A stretch of DNA of 64,000 bases, taken from assembly GCF_051020985.1 (NCBI RefSeq), contig NC_135012.1, positions 6,760,451 through 6,824,450 on the forward strand. The letters run 5' to 3'. This stretch comes from Nomia melanderi (taxonomy: Eukaryota > Arthropoda > Insecta > Hymenoptera > Halictidae). Shown here piece after piece: positions 46,043 through 60,687 of the stretch. Positions within the stretch are counted from its first letter, which is position 1, and each line of letters opens with the position of its first letter. Below the pieces are notes generated by a model, which worked only from the letters and a program-made list of their open reading frames with translations, had not been told where the DNA came from and made no database searches. Position numbers and translations under genes: made by a program.

Positions 46043-46870
46043 CTTTTATTCAGCCCGGTGCGAGCTTTTGAAACGCAAAGCAGCCGTGGGTGGCCAGCTT
46101 CTTCTCCTTGAGAATTAAGGATCGCCGCGGCCTAAGACGGAGGAGGCGGAATCGTATTTGAATACGCTTTGAATCCGCGATCGGCCGTGAAGCGTTTTCT
46201 GGCCGTACGAAATTCGTCCGATTTAAAGAGCCCCGCGCCGGAAGATCCACGCTGATCGAAATTGAACTACCGGCCCCATTTTAAAGTGTAATCCACCCGT
46301 CAGCTGATCCGGCATACGGCTCTGGATCTTTTTTAACATATATCTACTCGGATGATGAAAATTCGTTATTCGAATCTCGCTGGAAATAGGGGATTCTTGC
46401 TTCTTCAAATCTAAACGAATTAAAACACGATTTTTACTAAATAAAGGCAATTTTATTTCTCCATAGTTTCCACTGATCGTGTGAGAAGATGTTGGATTTT
46501 GACTGAAATCGATGTAAGAAATATTTGCTCGATACATTTGAAGTAATTCGATCGTCTTAAGATTCCGTGTAACATCGAGTATCTAGAATACTTTCGTTTG
46601 TATCATTGACACGTGTGATTGGACCGATAGATGGATTTTCTACAGTTCACGGTTTTGCAACAAAGAGCTGAGCAACACCGTTGAGTCGTTAGGATTCGAT
46701 CGTAACCGACAACCTCGATCTTGTGCAACAAGGTTCGACGATTTTTTTGGGAAATCGTAAAGCTCGGCGGCGTCCACGTGTACCGGAGACAACTATATCG
46801 AGAACATAGTCACGTGGATCGCGGAGGAGCATGTTGCAAAAAGGGGAGAAAAAAGAAGAAAGGAGGGCAA

Positions 46871-47042
46871 TTAGCAAGTATAATCAGTCGGTCGGCTGAC
46901 CTATGACAACGTAACCCTGTCATCATTCTAAGGGCATGGCGCAATTTTGTATAAATTATCGAAGATCCACGCTGCGACGGATCACGATCAGGCCTGCCGA
47001 TCAGCAAGTATAATGAACTATTCAGCCGACCTATGACAACGT
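46871..47042 (+). repeat. Spaced direct repeat, offset 130 bp
   Basis: The segment TAGCAAGTATAAT through CTATGACAACGT (46872-46912) recurs with a few changes at 47002-47042, 130 bases downstream. In both copies a GTCATCCTT- or GTCATCATT-like sequence follows. Confidence 0.65.
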
Positions 47043-48302
47043 GTCATCCTTATCGAAAGTCGTCTATTTTGTAGGCCAAGGGAAGCTCAACGTGTCGAAA
47101 CTGCCACCCGAGAATCCGAATTCGAGACTGGAAAACTCGAAAATCCACTGCCTCCATCGATTGAGATCGAGATCGTCGCGAATTAATACTCGCCGCTGAT
47201 AGATGTTCAGCAAGTTTTTAAAAATCGATATCTGATACAAATGAATCTTTTCTAATAAATAGTTTCACTGGGTCTAACGTAATGTAAGAATTTCGTAAAC
47301 CTTTATTCCAACGCCTGTTTTATCGCGACGGCACAGTAAAATATGCCACGGATGCATAGTTATCAAGGAAGAGGATCATTTTGTAATTGCAGTGAACAGG
47401 GGAAAACGCGGTTGCATGTTGTTTCGTATCAAGATCACCGGACGAAGCAGTTTCTGCGCAGCTCCGAGCAACTGTGTAACGGAAAGGAGGACGCTGCAGC
47501 AAATCGTAGCAACCAGTCGCTTGGTTGCTAACTGCACCTTGTTGCATAACGATATCGTATTCGGCGAAGTATAGAGGAGAAACCTAGAATCCGTGCGAGA
47601 ATCACTGACCTCTTTTCATTATTTAATATTTCCACGCCACATTTCGTACACGAATATTGGCCAGGCTTGTAAAGGTCCGAAACAATGAATTTATCGAATG
47701 AAAAGGTTACGGCTACGGATCCTCGAGTAGCTGCGACGACTCTGAATTATTCATTCAGGAAAATTTCATTGAAGAAAATTTTATTCAGGCAACACGCGAT
47801 GCCGTTTGAGAAAACGAAAGGGGAGTCCAGAAATTTGAATGAACACGTCCGGCAGCTCGTGGACGAAAGAATGTCGGGTAAAAAGCGAGGCGCAGACGTG
47901 TCACTCGGAAAAGTCTGGAGTGACTGAGGGAATCAAACGGCGGCGAAGTTGCGTCGCGTCCCCGAGACTTCCGATTCATTTATTCTTTATAGATCATCAC
48001 TGATTCGAGCGCGATATAGGCAACCATAAGTTGTATCGGCTGCGGGTTTTCCATACATTTGAATAACATTGTCACTTCCTGCGGTACCGCGTGGACCCCC
48101 ACCAACGAGTGAACCAGCCGGCTATGCAACCGACAGAGTCCGTCACGGTGACCTCGCCCTTAGAGGGAAGAATTCTGCATTTTATTCAGGCAAATCCCGC
48201 ATACCATTATCGTTCTCGTATCTATTGTTCGTACCGTAATTCACCTCTCATTCCATCTCGGTATTCTGCTACAGATGCTCTTCCACTTTAACGAATCGTA
48301 TT

Positions 48303-48616
48303 TAACCCTTGTAGTATGAGTGCTGTCGTATTGTCAATATCAGACTTTGATATTTCAAATTGAAAATTACGAACAGGTAATATAATTATTGAAATAACGA
48401 AAGATCAATTAACAGTTTTCTCTTTTTCTAGTATCTGAGGTTGTAATATATTAACGAATAGAATTCAACCCTTCCAGTATGAGCGCCATCGTATTGGCAG
48501 TATCAGACTTTATTATTTAAAATTGAAAATTATGAACAGGTAATATAATTATTGAAATAACGAAAGATCAATCAATAGTTTCCTCCTTTTCTAGTATTTA
48601 AGCTTGTAATATATCG
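48303..48616 (+). repeat. Tandem duplication, 163-bp unit, about two copies
   Basis: The first copy starts at AACCCTTGTAGTATGAGTGC (48304) and the second at AACCCTTCCAGTATGAGCGC (48467). The copies stay in register at 163 bases to the end (TTGTAATATAT at 48441 and 48604). The copies differ at scattered bases, so the duplication is not recent. Confidence 0.85.
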
Positions 48617-51600
48617 TTCAGCTTTTTATAGAAAAGGGTTTCAACAATTTGGAATTCCCTTTTTTCCTCCCCTCAGCTTATTATACTGTTCTTAGAATAA
48701 TTAGAACATCAATTGAAGTATCAATTCACAGAAACATTTCGCTCGTCTCCGTTCGCAGTTCCTTGAACGTCAGCGAATAAAAGGATCGCCGCGCGTGTCC
48801 GTTTTCCCTTTCTCGAATTGTTTAGAAACCGAAGGAATATCGTATGGCGATACTGATTAACGATCTCGTCATTTCGACGAGGCGACTCGTCCTCGGCGTC
48901 ACGATCGAATTCACCGTGAAATCACGATCGAGACTTCCTCGAAATTTCCCTCCCCTCGACTCGCGATAACATCTGATCCAAGAGACTTTCGATGATTCCT
49001 GTTAAACGTGCTTCGGAAAGCGGATGCGAATTTCGCCGAAATCATACGGGAACTGATCATAAACAGCCGATCGGCCGGTTTCGCATTCTAATTTCGCCGC
49101 TTGACGAAATTCTGCGGCGCATCGGGCGGGCAAAATTTGAAAGTCGATCACGCGAAGAAAAATCTGCGAAACACGTGGATCACCTTTTGCCCACCACTCT
49201 TCTTGCCACCCCTCTTTTTCTTAACCGTATTGCCCCCTTCCTCCGAGCTTCACACGCCATTTCTCTTTCTGCGTGACCTACGTGTTTATGCAGAAAGGAC
49301 TTCATTTGCTTCGGGAACTGATCGTTCGATTGATTCGCTTTGTTTTGATCGAGGTAAGGTCGAGATTTTACCGTATCGGAACCATATATCTCTTCAATCC
49401 CCATTGCTCCGCGCCATTTTTATTTTTTAACGGTAACACTGCCAGCAGCAATGACAACGAAGCATTCGGAAACTTTTCTATTGGAAAATGTACCCCCGAA
49501 TGATTACAATCTTTATTCCCTTCAAATTTCTTAACTGGGAAGTTACAAACGATCAAGCTTCCGATTCTTTAATCGTCGTTCCAGATTCTTTTTATCTATT
49601 GTACGATTTCTCTCTCACGATTAAGGGTGAAGTAGCTGATTAGTGATTAACGTTCCTGAAAAGTCAGACAGGAAGCCGGCAGTCGAGTTCTAGTTTAGGG
49701 CTTGAACGATTTTAACGGTGCATGTCGCATTTAAATATCAGATGTAAAAGGAAACACGTGAATCACCTTTACTGGCTCCCCACCAGCCGCCGCTTTCCCC
49801 CTCCGCTCCTTTCTCCTGCCATTTCTCTTTCATCGCCGCCTATGGAGGTTTACGCGGCGCGGAACGCGATCACCGTTTTCCCAGTAAGGATCACTTGCGC
49901 GCTGGAATCGCCTATTGCCGTCGGCATCGCTGCGTCCTGAAACATCAGCGATCGGTGCCGAGCACGAGACGTTTCGTTCAAGAAACGAACCTCACTTTTC
50001 TATTATCCCACTTAGACCGAGGGATAAAGCATGTATACACCGCTGAATTTTCCTTTTGATGCATTTGTACAATTTTCGAATCGAAAATGATTTGTGTCAT
50101 TCGATACAAGTTCGAAGTTCTGCTAATAGAATCGTATATTCAATAAGATTATTATATATTTAAAATACTTTAAAGGAAACAAGCAATACGTTCAGGATAT
50201 CGTGAATTTCGTCCTGGCACGAGCCAGACCACGAGCTGATCCAGGTCACCGAAACGAAATCGATCCAACGATTCGTCGGGAATCGATTAGCATACCCGTG
50301 AAACCGATCGGTACGTGTCTTCTGGTTCTTTCCCTAAACATTTCGCCTCTATGGCCCGTCATTGTCTTCGTGGTTTCCCGTTATGTCTCGCTGTAGCTGA
50401 TCCACGCGTTTCCTCGATCTCGTTGAGAAATTACAGTGCTCCATTCTTCTTCTGCTTTCAACTCGTTGATCGATTAAACCGTGGCAATAGTGAATCCAAT
50501 TAATCGAACTGGAACAAGAATACAAACGCGAATTAATGAAACGAGAAAAGAAAACAGACAGCAATTAATGAAACTAGAACAACGAGAGTTATCTTCATCG
50601 TAGGGTTTCAACTAACATTAGAAAAAAGGGGAACGGTCGTCTCCGTTCGGTCCACGAAATTCTCAAATCCTGTTTCGTTTTTGTAGGCCTTCGTAAAAAG
50701 CGTTTCGGTGATAATGAAAGTGTCGAGCGGGATTCGGCGCGGCCGAATCGTCGGCCAGGAAATTAGGAAAGCAGGTTCGATGGTTGTTTCAAGTTCCACG
50801 GGAGCCCTGTGCTCTTCCCCCGAGGCTGCCCACAGAACCACGGCCTTGAACATTCCATACTCATATCGGCATTAGCTACAATTCGTATGGAGAAGGTTTT
50901 GAGTACACCTGTACGCCGAGTAAGGCCGACTACTTTTTGCGGCTGGACGAAACCTTTATTTTGTCCGATCAAAGACTGGGCTCATCGCCGGGTGCCGTTT
51001 GAATTTTATGATAGAGGAGATTCGTTAGCGTACTGAATCGCGGCCCCGTGAAGCGCGGACGCTCCCTTTTCTCACGGTTCGCCTCCGCCGTTTCTATTTT
51101 TTCGCCTTCCCTCCCTCTCACTTTTATCTCTCGTCGCCACGGGGACAACACGACGACATCGGCGCGGAGTTTATTTGTTTTTCGGTTTTTTTCGGGGGAA
51201 GGAGTTATCAGCGAGCAGCCGTTTTCCGATCTCCGGAGCCCGGGAATCCCGGATTGTTTTGATCGACCGACAGACATTCGAGCCGCCCCGATTCCCGATC
51301 ACGAAAACAAAATCGGTAGCGTTATTCAACGGCGTCCTGTTACGCCATGGCGGATCCAGTCAGTGGAGCAAAAAGAAAGTACCGCTATTCTTAGGCCGAT
51401 TCGCGATCCTTATCAGCCGCTCCTTCTGTATCGGTAATGCCTTTTTACCTCGAATTCTACCGCCGCTGAAAACCGTAACTTCTGGAAAATTGGAGCACCG
51501 AGGAACTCTCGCGAACGTCTCGACAAAATCGGAACGCGAGCAGAATCGGGCGACCTCAATGCAGAACCGTCTCGAAAGATCCTCCTGAACGTCTCCAGAT

Positions 51601-54600
51601 ATTCTGTACAACTCGCTGAATTAAAGACGAAAGACACGTTCGCCATTTTCGATGGTACTCGAACGGAATTTTCGAAATGACTACAACGAGCGAGCGTTTC
51701 TATGTAAAAGATCAAGTCCCGGATCGAGCAAGATCACGGCAAGCGGTTCAGTCTCGCGCAAGGTGGGACCCCGAAGCCCAGATCCTTAGATCTCCATACA
51801 GCGTGTCGGCCGGATTTTTCGACCTGAAAATTCAAATCTGGCATAACACGTAGACGAAATGGCTATCGCGGATTCAAGCATACGCAAATGCCGGCCTTTC
51901 GGCATAACGCGGTCTCATTACGCCACTGGTGACATAACTTTCCCGCTTTCAGCTGGACCGATCGCGACGTTCGCGCTCCGATAAACACCGTTCCGCCCGG
52001 TATTTTAATTAATTAGGCTGTCCGGTCGACCGGTGCGCGCCGTTCCCATTCAACGTCAGGCTCGGCGATTTCGTTACACCCGAGCGGTATTTAGCAGCTT
52101 GGATCCGCGAGATCACAATGCAAATTCATCTGCCGGGACCGTGAAAACGTCAGCAGTCCACGCTTGAGAACCTACTCGCGAGTCTCGACGGCGTGGCTAT
52201 CTCGTGGAATCACGCAGAATACAGTTTCAAGCTTCTCAGTCGTCTCCGTTTCTACTTCATGGTCAACGATGATATTTTTTTCAGGAACAGGCCTGAGGGG
52301 CTCCATTATATGTCGGGGGATCGCAGCTCGGATACGCTTTTCGATTTTAAACACGCTGGCGCGTGTCTTTTTTGATTCGCTTATGGGTCTGGCTAGAGAT
52401 CGTCGTTCTAACCATCTCGTTACGTGAGAGCTTTCCGCTGTTGTATCATATCATTAGAATTTCGTTCTGATAATGCAACATGAAGGAATATAAAGGAAAA
52501 TTGGAAACGATGACGAAAAGTCGAGAACAGCATTGGTGAGCGGTGACGACAGCGATATAGCTAGAAAGAAACACATTTCTGCTGATCAAGGCGATCCAGA
52601 ACATTCGGCTGATAATGAGCAATTATAGCAGGCTTTTAAACCTTTTGATATTTTCAAATATTCCGCTAAAATATCAAATGAAATTTCAACTATTACCGCA
52701 TTGCCAGCTTCGCAGCTCGTCTTTCTGCTTCGCTCTCTTCTTCGCTTCGCTATAATCCGGCACGCACGCTTTCCAGGTTGAAGCATCAGCCACTTCCGCG
52801 AGGGCGGCTTCGAAACGTGCGGCAGGTGACTCGCGTGCAATTTCGTCGCGAAATCGCGCACGATGCAAGTGAAAGAGGACACCGGGGTCCGCCTGCATTG
52901 CGCGAGGCAGTAAATTTAGAATCAGCGCGAAGTTGAGACCGCGGCCAGCACGTGTGTGCGCGAACCACGTGCTGCTCCTCGCGGAGTAGCCGTAGGTGCC
53001 GTCCGTGAACGTGTGCTTCTCCCGTGTTAAGTTCCCTTACTCGCTCTTCGGCCGCGTCCTCTACGGGAATAGCCGTGTACGCGTATTGACAATTCAGTAG
53101 ATCTACGAGAAGTACCTGACTGGTTCAGGGTTGCATGTTAAACGCCGTGAATATCAAGTCCACCGGTTCTCCGATCGATCTAGCGGCCGTAGGGTCCGCA
53201 GAAGATCGGATCGTTCCGACTGGAGATCGCTTATAACTAATCGCGCTCCCGATTGGCCGGCTCGCGAATGAAATCCGAGGAAGTCGGAGCCGTGGGTCGA
53301 TGAAAAATGCAACAACTTCCGAACCCGAGAGCGATCGTTCTCAATCAAGCGGTGAAAGAGAAAGTGACGCGGCCGGCGTGGTCTTTGCAACCGTGCAACG
53401 ATCACGCGAAGTGCAGGGAAGTTTAATCGTAAGCGTCGAGAAAAATGATCAGCGGCGTTACGTTTCAGCGCGAGACGTTGGCGCCGCGCCGCGTCGCGCC
53501 TGGAAGGTTGAGCTTTCTAAGGAAGTAAAATTAACCGCCCGCAATCCAGAATCGAAGGAGAAAGTGTCGCGATCGAAGCGTGGCCGATCTAATCCACGCA
53601 CGTTCCACTTTTTTTTTCGCCCTGAAACGGTCCAATCGGTTTGCTTCGATCTCGCGCCGCCAACGATCGCAAAGTTTCGTTTTTATCACGATTTTTCGTC
53701 GAACGGTGTTTATAATACTCATTCTCGTTGAATATCATATTATTCCTGATTGGATTGAAACGTGTAAGAGCGTTTGCAAGAACGCGCAGGTGTGGAAACT
53801 TTTAAATGGAGTACACCACGCGCAGAGACCAATTGCAAACGGAGTCACCTACTAAACTCTCAGCCCGATTGCAAATCGTATTCAGACGACGCACGTGCGA
53901 GCCACGCTGTTCTTCGGTTGTTATCGTAATTTTGATAGCGCTTCGTAACGTGGCGATCAGGTGTACACGGAAATCAAAGATTTTATTCAGTGTTCGATCA
54001 CATGGAATTTCCTTGAAACTCGTCTAGTTACGTCTCTTGGAATTTTAATGTAGAATCGAATGATTAGGAGTAAGATTGAAGATCATACTGTTTCAAAGTA
54101 TTTTTTCTATAACGTCAGAGTAGAATATAATTAGTTTCGTCAGAAATCTACGCGTATTAATTATACAAAAAAGAATACCGCAAATGCGGCATAGCAAACG
54201 AAATATCCTCCAACTCTGGTAGCGGAAAAGTTAACGCCACTTCTGGTAAATTAACAGCACCGACGATCGAACGACACATTAGAAGCCAACACAAAGTTTC
54301 AACCGGGGGTCCGAGAATTCAGCTGCCACCGCGAATAAATCAGTCCCCGGACAACGCGGTCGAAACCAGGGCATTTCTTGCGGGAGAAAAAAGCGTTACC
54401 GCTAATCCGGTCGCCTCAGTGGCACAGAACAGGTGGCCCCGATCGACAATTTCGTGTTCTCTTGCAATCGGCGCCGGGGCTCGCGCAACCGCCGACCGTT
54501 CGCGACCGCACATTTTCCGCAGGCCCGAGACTTTCACCGGGTGCACCGCGTTCTCCGGTGACGTCGTCGCGGCTACCAGCGCGCGGCGACGTTAGATCGG

Positions 54601-57600
54601 TCGGTTATGTGCGAAACCGAGACCCCGAGACCCAGTTTGCCGCCACGACCCGACACGTTCTATTAATCTAATAATGCCAGTTGCTCGGTTACACCTATCT
54701 CTGGCCAAGCTGACGCTTGAAACGTGTTCACCGCCAGACCAACCTTCACGAGACCGAAAAATTACCGGCTTAGAAACTCCGTTCCCTTTCATCGTGCCCT
54801 GCGTACAACATTGAAGTTAATTTCACTTCATTCTCCGCTCCGACTTCGGAAACGTCGGCCGAAGACGTTACAAACGAGACACGAGCAAACAGATCGCGCA
54901 ACGAATCTACATATATTAGAATCCAGATGCACAGTCTTAAAGGACAGTCCTCTAAACAACGTTAAGAGCTGTCCAAGCTAAAATATGCTAATAGATTTTA
55001 CCTGTATCTGGAAGCTGATCAGATTATACAATGTAGCGATTTAATATGCCGCAAATGCGAGCCAGAAAAAATAAGCGTGCTCGATCAACGAGGGCTGTCT
55101 ATCTAACGCTGGAGATCGAAGTCTGCGCTCCCTCTGCATTTTTGTCGTGTTAGAGGGGCCCGCGTATATGAATAAATCGGAGAGCCACTCACGGATGCTC
55201 ATTCGATCCCAGGAGGGAGAGAGCGAGAGAGGTACTGCGGGTCCACTAATTTTCACGACTGGTTTTTTCAGTGGCGCTCTTTCGGTACTCCGGAGGGAAC
55301 GGAATGGTCGGGCGACGTGATAAATGCTGACGGTGACCGGCAAGGGTCTCAAACGTAACAAAGTAACCGAGGGTTAGAGAACGTCGCCTCTTGAATATTC
55401 AAACGTATTCATGGAGTGTCTGGCTAGGTCAAGGGTGTGGGAAGCGGCGAGATGATCGCTGTCTGTGTATTATAGGCAGATGAGAAGTCGGCTGGCTAGC
55501 TACAAGCTGCATTAATGTAGAGTACATGGGAGTAGTCCACTCGTGATGCTTGATTGAGTAGCTATAGTAACAGCACCTCTATTCTATCGTATTAACATTA
55601 TCGACCGAGTTGCATAACGAAGAACGCGAAGCAAAATTTGACAAATTGAGATGCAACGATAAAGGTGTTACCATAATATTCCTTACTCATAAGTTTGTAT
55701 ATTTATGGAACTTATAATAATTATCCTAATGTCCTGCGAATATGGACGCTTTAGTATAAATCATTAGTCTTCTCGGAGAAATAATTGTAGTTAAATTATT
55801 CTATTGCAGTTTTTGAGCTAGATGTCAAAGCCTGAAGTCGCCATTACGGTGGCATCCGGCCGCAGGGGGTTAACTTGCAGGTAGTCAGCTAACTGCTCAT
55901 CTCCGTGTAATATATAAGCGAGCTAGACCATTCTGATCGGCAAAATGGCGTTGGGGGAAGCGATAGATCTTCGATAGAAGAACAACAGGAATGATCAACC
56001 GTTCGCTGATCACCAATACACGTCCCGGGACCACACGATGCCTCATAATATAGCGATTAAGGCTAATGCAGACGCATAAAAATGCAGCCGACCGAGAGAC
56101 CGAGTCCCGAGATTGTTACAAAGTAAACAGTCCGCCCTTCCCAGGGATCCAGGCCTTCTGTATTCAAGGACGCGGATCGATCCTCCCGTTGCGAAGCCAC
56201 CTCTCGAGCGCATCCGACCGGCACAGAAAAGGAAGAGGAATCCCGAGACGGCCTCTGATGCAGCTGCTAGAAAGAAACTGCATTCTTCTTTCCATGCACC
56301 GCTCACGCGCGGATAGAAGAATGCCGCTCTGCGAGAGAAAGAGAGAGGAAAAGGGCTACTGTTTTGATCGCCTCGTTTAGACACCTGACGTCGAACAAAT
56401 GGGGCAGGTTCGTTTTCTAACCATCCCTCCAGGCTTCGCTGGAACAATGCACGATTGCGGATCGACGCGAAGCTTCGACGATCGGTTGTCTCCTTATTCT
56501 TCTTATTGAATTCTTCTCTAGACTCCATCCCTTCTATTCCTCTCTCCTATTCCTCTACTTTTCATTGATCGAAGAATATTCGTATTAATTCTGAAGTTGA
56601 AATTAGAACTTGAATAGTTTAGGGAGTACCTTATTCTTGATAAGAATTGTAGGTATCCTCTGAGTTACTATTCGCTTCGATGCGTTTAAAGTGATAGATG
56701 CAACTAGAAGGTGAATTCCGGTAGTACACATAGGTGCGTGTGAACCTGCTCCGATCACGAGTCCAGCTTATCAACGTCTACCAGCTGGGTCGATATGTAT
56801 GCAAGCCAGAATTTCATTATGCATGGATTGACCCCAGATCATGCCTCAGTACGACATCAGCATAGATTGAAATCGAATCGTGGTTTTTCGGATGACTCCT
56901 TTCGTGTCGCCTATATGGCCAGCATAATCGGGTCGCGTTGAATCGACTGGAGTCGAGCATCCCTTGAGATCCTGCGACTACCGCCGCCTCTGTGAAACAG
57001 TTCGACGTCGTCGCACACAATCTCCTTGGTACCTAAACTCAGCGTCGTAAAGCACGGTAGAAATGATTGCAAACAAACTTTCGTTCTTTTCTCATCGTTT
57101 GATCTCTTATAAAACGAGAATCGTCGGAGAAGTATATGGGGTAAGGTCGCTATAGTCGCTCGTGAATTACCCATTGAACGTAAATAGCGACAGGAAAAGC
57201 CTGTCAATGGGCTAGCAGGGCTTTTTCAATCGTCCTGAATGGCGCCTGCATAATACTTACCGGGACTCGAAACATGTTATCGCATTATGCGAATATCGAC
57301 GACCCATACTATCGATCCTCGCGCCAGGGACAAAACGTATACACCGGATGTCGTTCGAGGAGCCTTTCTTTTCCTGTTTGAAATTCGTGCCTCGATTACC
57401 AAGACGCACGGACCAACTCGGAGAATTTCCTTCGGATTTCATCGTCTTCGTTCGTTTCATTTTCAGAATTCTCTTCCTGCTCGATTTTACTGAATATTTT
57501 TCGATCGGTGAATCACGATAAACATCTGCGTATGTAAATCTCGCGAAATCTGATGGTAGAACTCGTAATTTTCGATGAGAGAAAAACGTAGCATTGGCAA

Positions 57601-58456
57601 AGAGACATTTTGTTCGAATAACAGAACAATCGGATAATAGCTGTATTTCAATTAGTAGCCTGCCGGTCGGAGGTGTGACGTCGAAGTTATTCCTCTGGCA
57701 TTTTTCTTCGATTGTTTACTACGCTTGTAAACGAGTCCGGCAAACAGACGGGTGACGTCCGTTGACGTAAGAGCTGACCACTCGATCGAACGTGATCGAA
57801 ATTGTTTGCGCGTGGCGAACACGTCACTGGTGCCATCGCAGGAGTGTGCGGCACCTTCTCCAAAGGAGAAAATTCTCCTGTTTGAAAGTTTCGTCGCGTA
57901 AAATGAGCTGGTTCGCATTATCGTCTCTTTCGTCGGTCTCATATAAAACAGGACAGTTCTGACGCTTTACAGCGACTTCTGAATGTTTTCTTAGAGGACA
58001 ACGCGTAACATTTAACCTTTCACACACTCCGTACATCATAGAACAGAAGACTAAATTTGCATTCGTTTCTATTTTCTATTCATAGTTTCTGATCTTCTGC
58101 CATGCGACTATCTACTAGAGTCTAAATCACTAAAACGAATATTTACAAATTTAACTTGAATTATTATAATGTATAAATAACGGTTCGCGAGATTTTGTAC
58201 GATAGTTGTATAAGTCCGAACGCCTATAGTAGTTAAGAGTTAAGAGTGGAAGACAAGGAATGACGGAAGGCGAGTTGACGCGACACGCACGGGAAAAGGG
58301 GCGATCATCTGTGTCACCATGCAAATCGAAGGCAGCAAAAGTCGACGACACCCAGATCCAGAGGATTCCATTGCAGTCGTAAACCCGTCTTCATCGGTGG
58401 CATAACAGGTTTCGGTGAAATTCGTACCAACACAGGCCGCTGCGTGCCCGACAACA

Positions 58457-58475
58457 CGCGCGCGCGCGCGCGCGC
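58457..58475 (+). repeat. CG dinucleotide repeat
   Basis: Nine uninterrupted CG units plus one C. This alternating sequence readily adopts Z-DNA, and it is notable because CpG runs decay quickly in methylated genomes. Confidence 0.9.
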
Positions 58476-59107
58476 TCAACAGAGAGGAAATCCACCCGTG
58501 GACGACCTGGAAGCAAATTACGTCAGATCGACCTGGGGTCCAACGAACCCAGATCCTCCGGCTTTTACTACTTTCCGTTCCGTTCGCGGAAGAAAATAAC
58601 GATCGTCCAGTTATCGGGCAGCAGACGCACGCGATCCACCCGAATGCACCCAAAAAAGGGTATCATCGCGAAGGCGAACCGTGGTTGAAAGACATCTTTA
58701 TGCTAAAACGACAGAAGGACGCGGCCAATTGGAAATTTTCAAAGACGGGTTACGTTGAACCAGATTCTTAGAAAACGGCGGCCGATTCCCGGGAAGGATC
58801 CGGGACAGACACAGTTGAACCAGGTTAAAGATCGGTCAAGTGCAGGTAGGCTAAGTTCAAGGGACTATAATGGCGCATCGGTTCGTTGGTCCTAGCTTCA
58901 GGTCTAAAACTATAAAAGGTACGGTGGAACTATGAAAGCTAGAGGATCATCGATTCGGAGAGGAGAATGCCCGGATTCTGGCGTCATCGATTCTAGGAAT
59001 CGTCTTCTAGTTTGGACCTTACAGTGAACGATGAACTCTGAGGCGCTTCGATCGACTATATTACTTATGTCTGGATCCCTTACCGATCCAAAACTAATTT
59101 CTACTGC

Positions 59108-59322
59108 TTAACCGTTTGCAGACGGACATCGGCATTTCGGTGAGATGAAATGTTCAAATTTGGAGGACTAAGTCGTGGACAAATGATCCAATTAGTCGAA
59201 CAGCAAGAGATCACCACGTAGTTTTCTTTCTTTCTATTAATTAAACAATTGATATATATAATTTAGCTTCATATGTTGAAGGTTTTGAATGTTTCGAAGA
59301 ATCTTCATCCGCAAAGGGTTAA
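59108..59322. mobile_element. TTAA-bounded MITE, family C
   Basis: 215 bases with TTAA borders and inverted ends: left TTAACCGTTTGCAGACGGA, right reversed TTAACCCTTTGCGGATGAA. The interior shows no coding frame. The ends differ from families A and B, so this is a separate family. Confidence 0.65.
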
Positions 59323-60591
59323 ATGTTTTCATATTTAACCGCTGAAGACGCTTGATTTCATCAGGCGTATAATTTCATGAAATTTTTCTATGTCTCGCTT
59401 TATGGAGTTGATCGCGTTGCTGGTATGGATGAATGGCCTATTGCACTCGAGTGTCGTTGGCAGCAGGAAAAATTTGATCAACGTTTCGAGTACGTTTCCC
59501 GTGAAATCGTGTAGAGCTCGATCCGCGAATCGGAACAGCACACGCGACCAGAATACCGTTTTATTCCGCGAAACGCCGGTGCAATCGCCGATCTATCCGA
59601 CGTATCGTTTTCGAAAGTGTCCACTGATTCACCTCCCGTTTCCACCAGTGGGAGACCTAGTTCTTTTACCCTCGAAACATACGTGGCTTACGCGCTAATC
59701 GCGCAGGCTGCATCGAGAGTATATCTGGAAATCGACCGTACCAGGCTTTCAGATCGCTGATTTTTACGACACTTTAATCACGTGCGATCCGGTCGCCGGA
59801 GGTTCTGATCGATTAGGTCACTATGGATCGAATGGTCTGGCGGCGGAGTTTTAATAGACCGGTTGGCCTGAAAGCCGCAGACGTTGTCACAACGTTTTCG
59901 CGTTGCCGAGGAAATTCTACTCAATCCGCATTGCCAAATCTATTGATCAACCAAGAGTTGGTCCTATCGATTCATCGAGAATTACATATTTTAAATATAC
60001 TTGGAACCTTGTTGCTTTATCGTCGGCATAGTAAAAAATAATTAAACTCTGCGAATATCCTGCACCGTATTTAGAACTGCTATATATGAAAATTTAATTC
60101 AAAAGTATATACCTTAAGAACTTAGAATAGCATATAGAAATCAAGATAGAAACTTTCAACCCTCGCATCATCAATGTTAATCGAGTATTAAAATCTTCTA
60201 CGACTCTGCTAGATATTCGATTCACGATCCTGAATTCACGATCACAGTAAGTCGACAATAGTCACCTAATATAAAGGGAAAAACGTCCGATCGAGGGTGA
60301 AGCATAAAATAAAAAAAAGTAGCAAAGAAATCGGTATGCAAATATGGCTAAACAAAATGTTACTCTGTCGATCTCCGCGTAAAACTTGAGCAAGGAAGTT
60401 TCTGAAGTACTACCTGACCCAGACGATCGGGACTCGTTCATCCCTACCCTTCCTTCCTGGTCGGTCAAGGCCAACACCATCTCCCGCATCTCATTAGTTC
60501 TTTTTGCGCTCAGTTTCATTCACTTATCGCGCAAAAACGTATGGGCGTGTACGTTCGCATTAAATGTGCATACCTCCGGCACGGACACAAA

Positions 60592-60634
60592 CAGAGAAAG
60601 AGAGCGAGGGAAAGAGAGAAGGAGAGAGACACGC

Positions 60635-60687
<53 letters not shown>

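Noticed and set aside
53300..53731. 143-codon Arg/Ser/Glu-rich open frame
   Set aside because: Nothing recognisable, and it is overlapped by open frames on the other strand. Typical of GC-rich intergenic sequence.
60400..60500. Possible - strand exon (MREMVLALTDQEGRVGMNES, then a GTAGTA donor at about 60407)
   Set aside because: The short stretch has plausible protein composition and a donor, but no clear acceptor, no family resemblance and no neighbouring exon.
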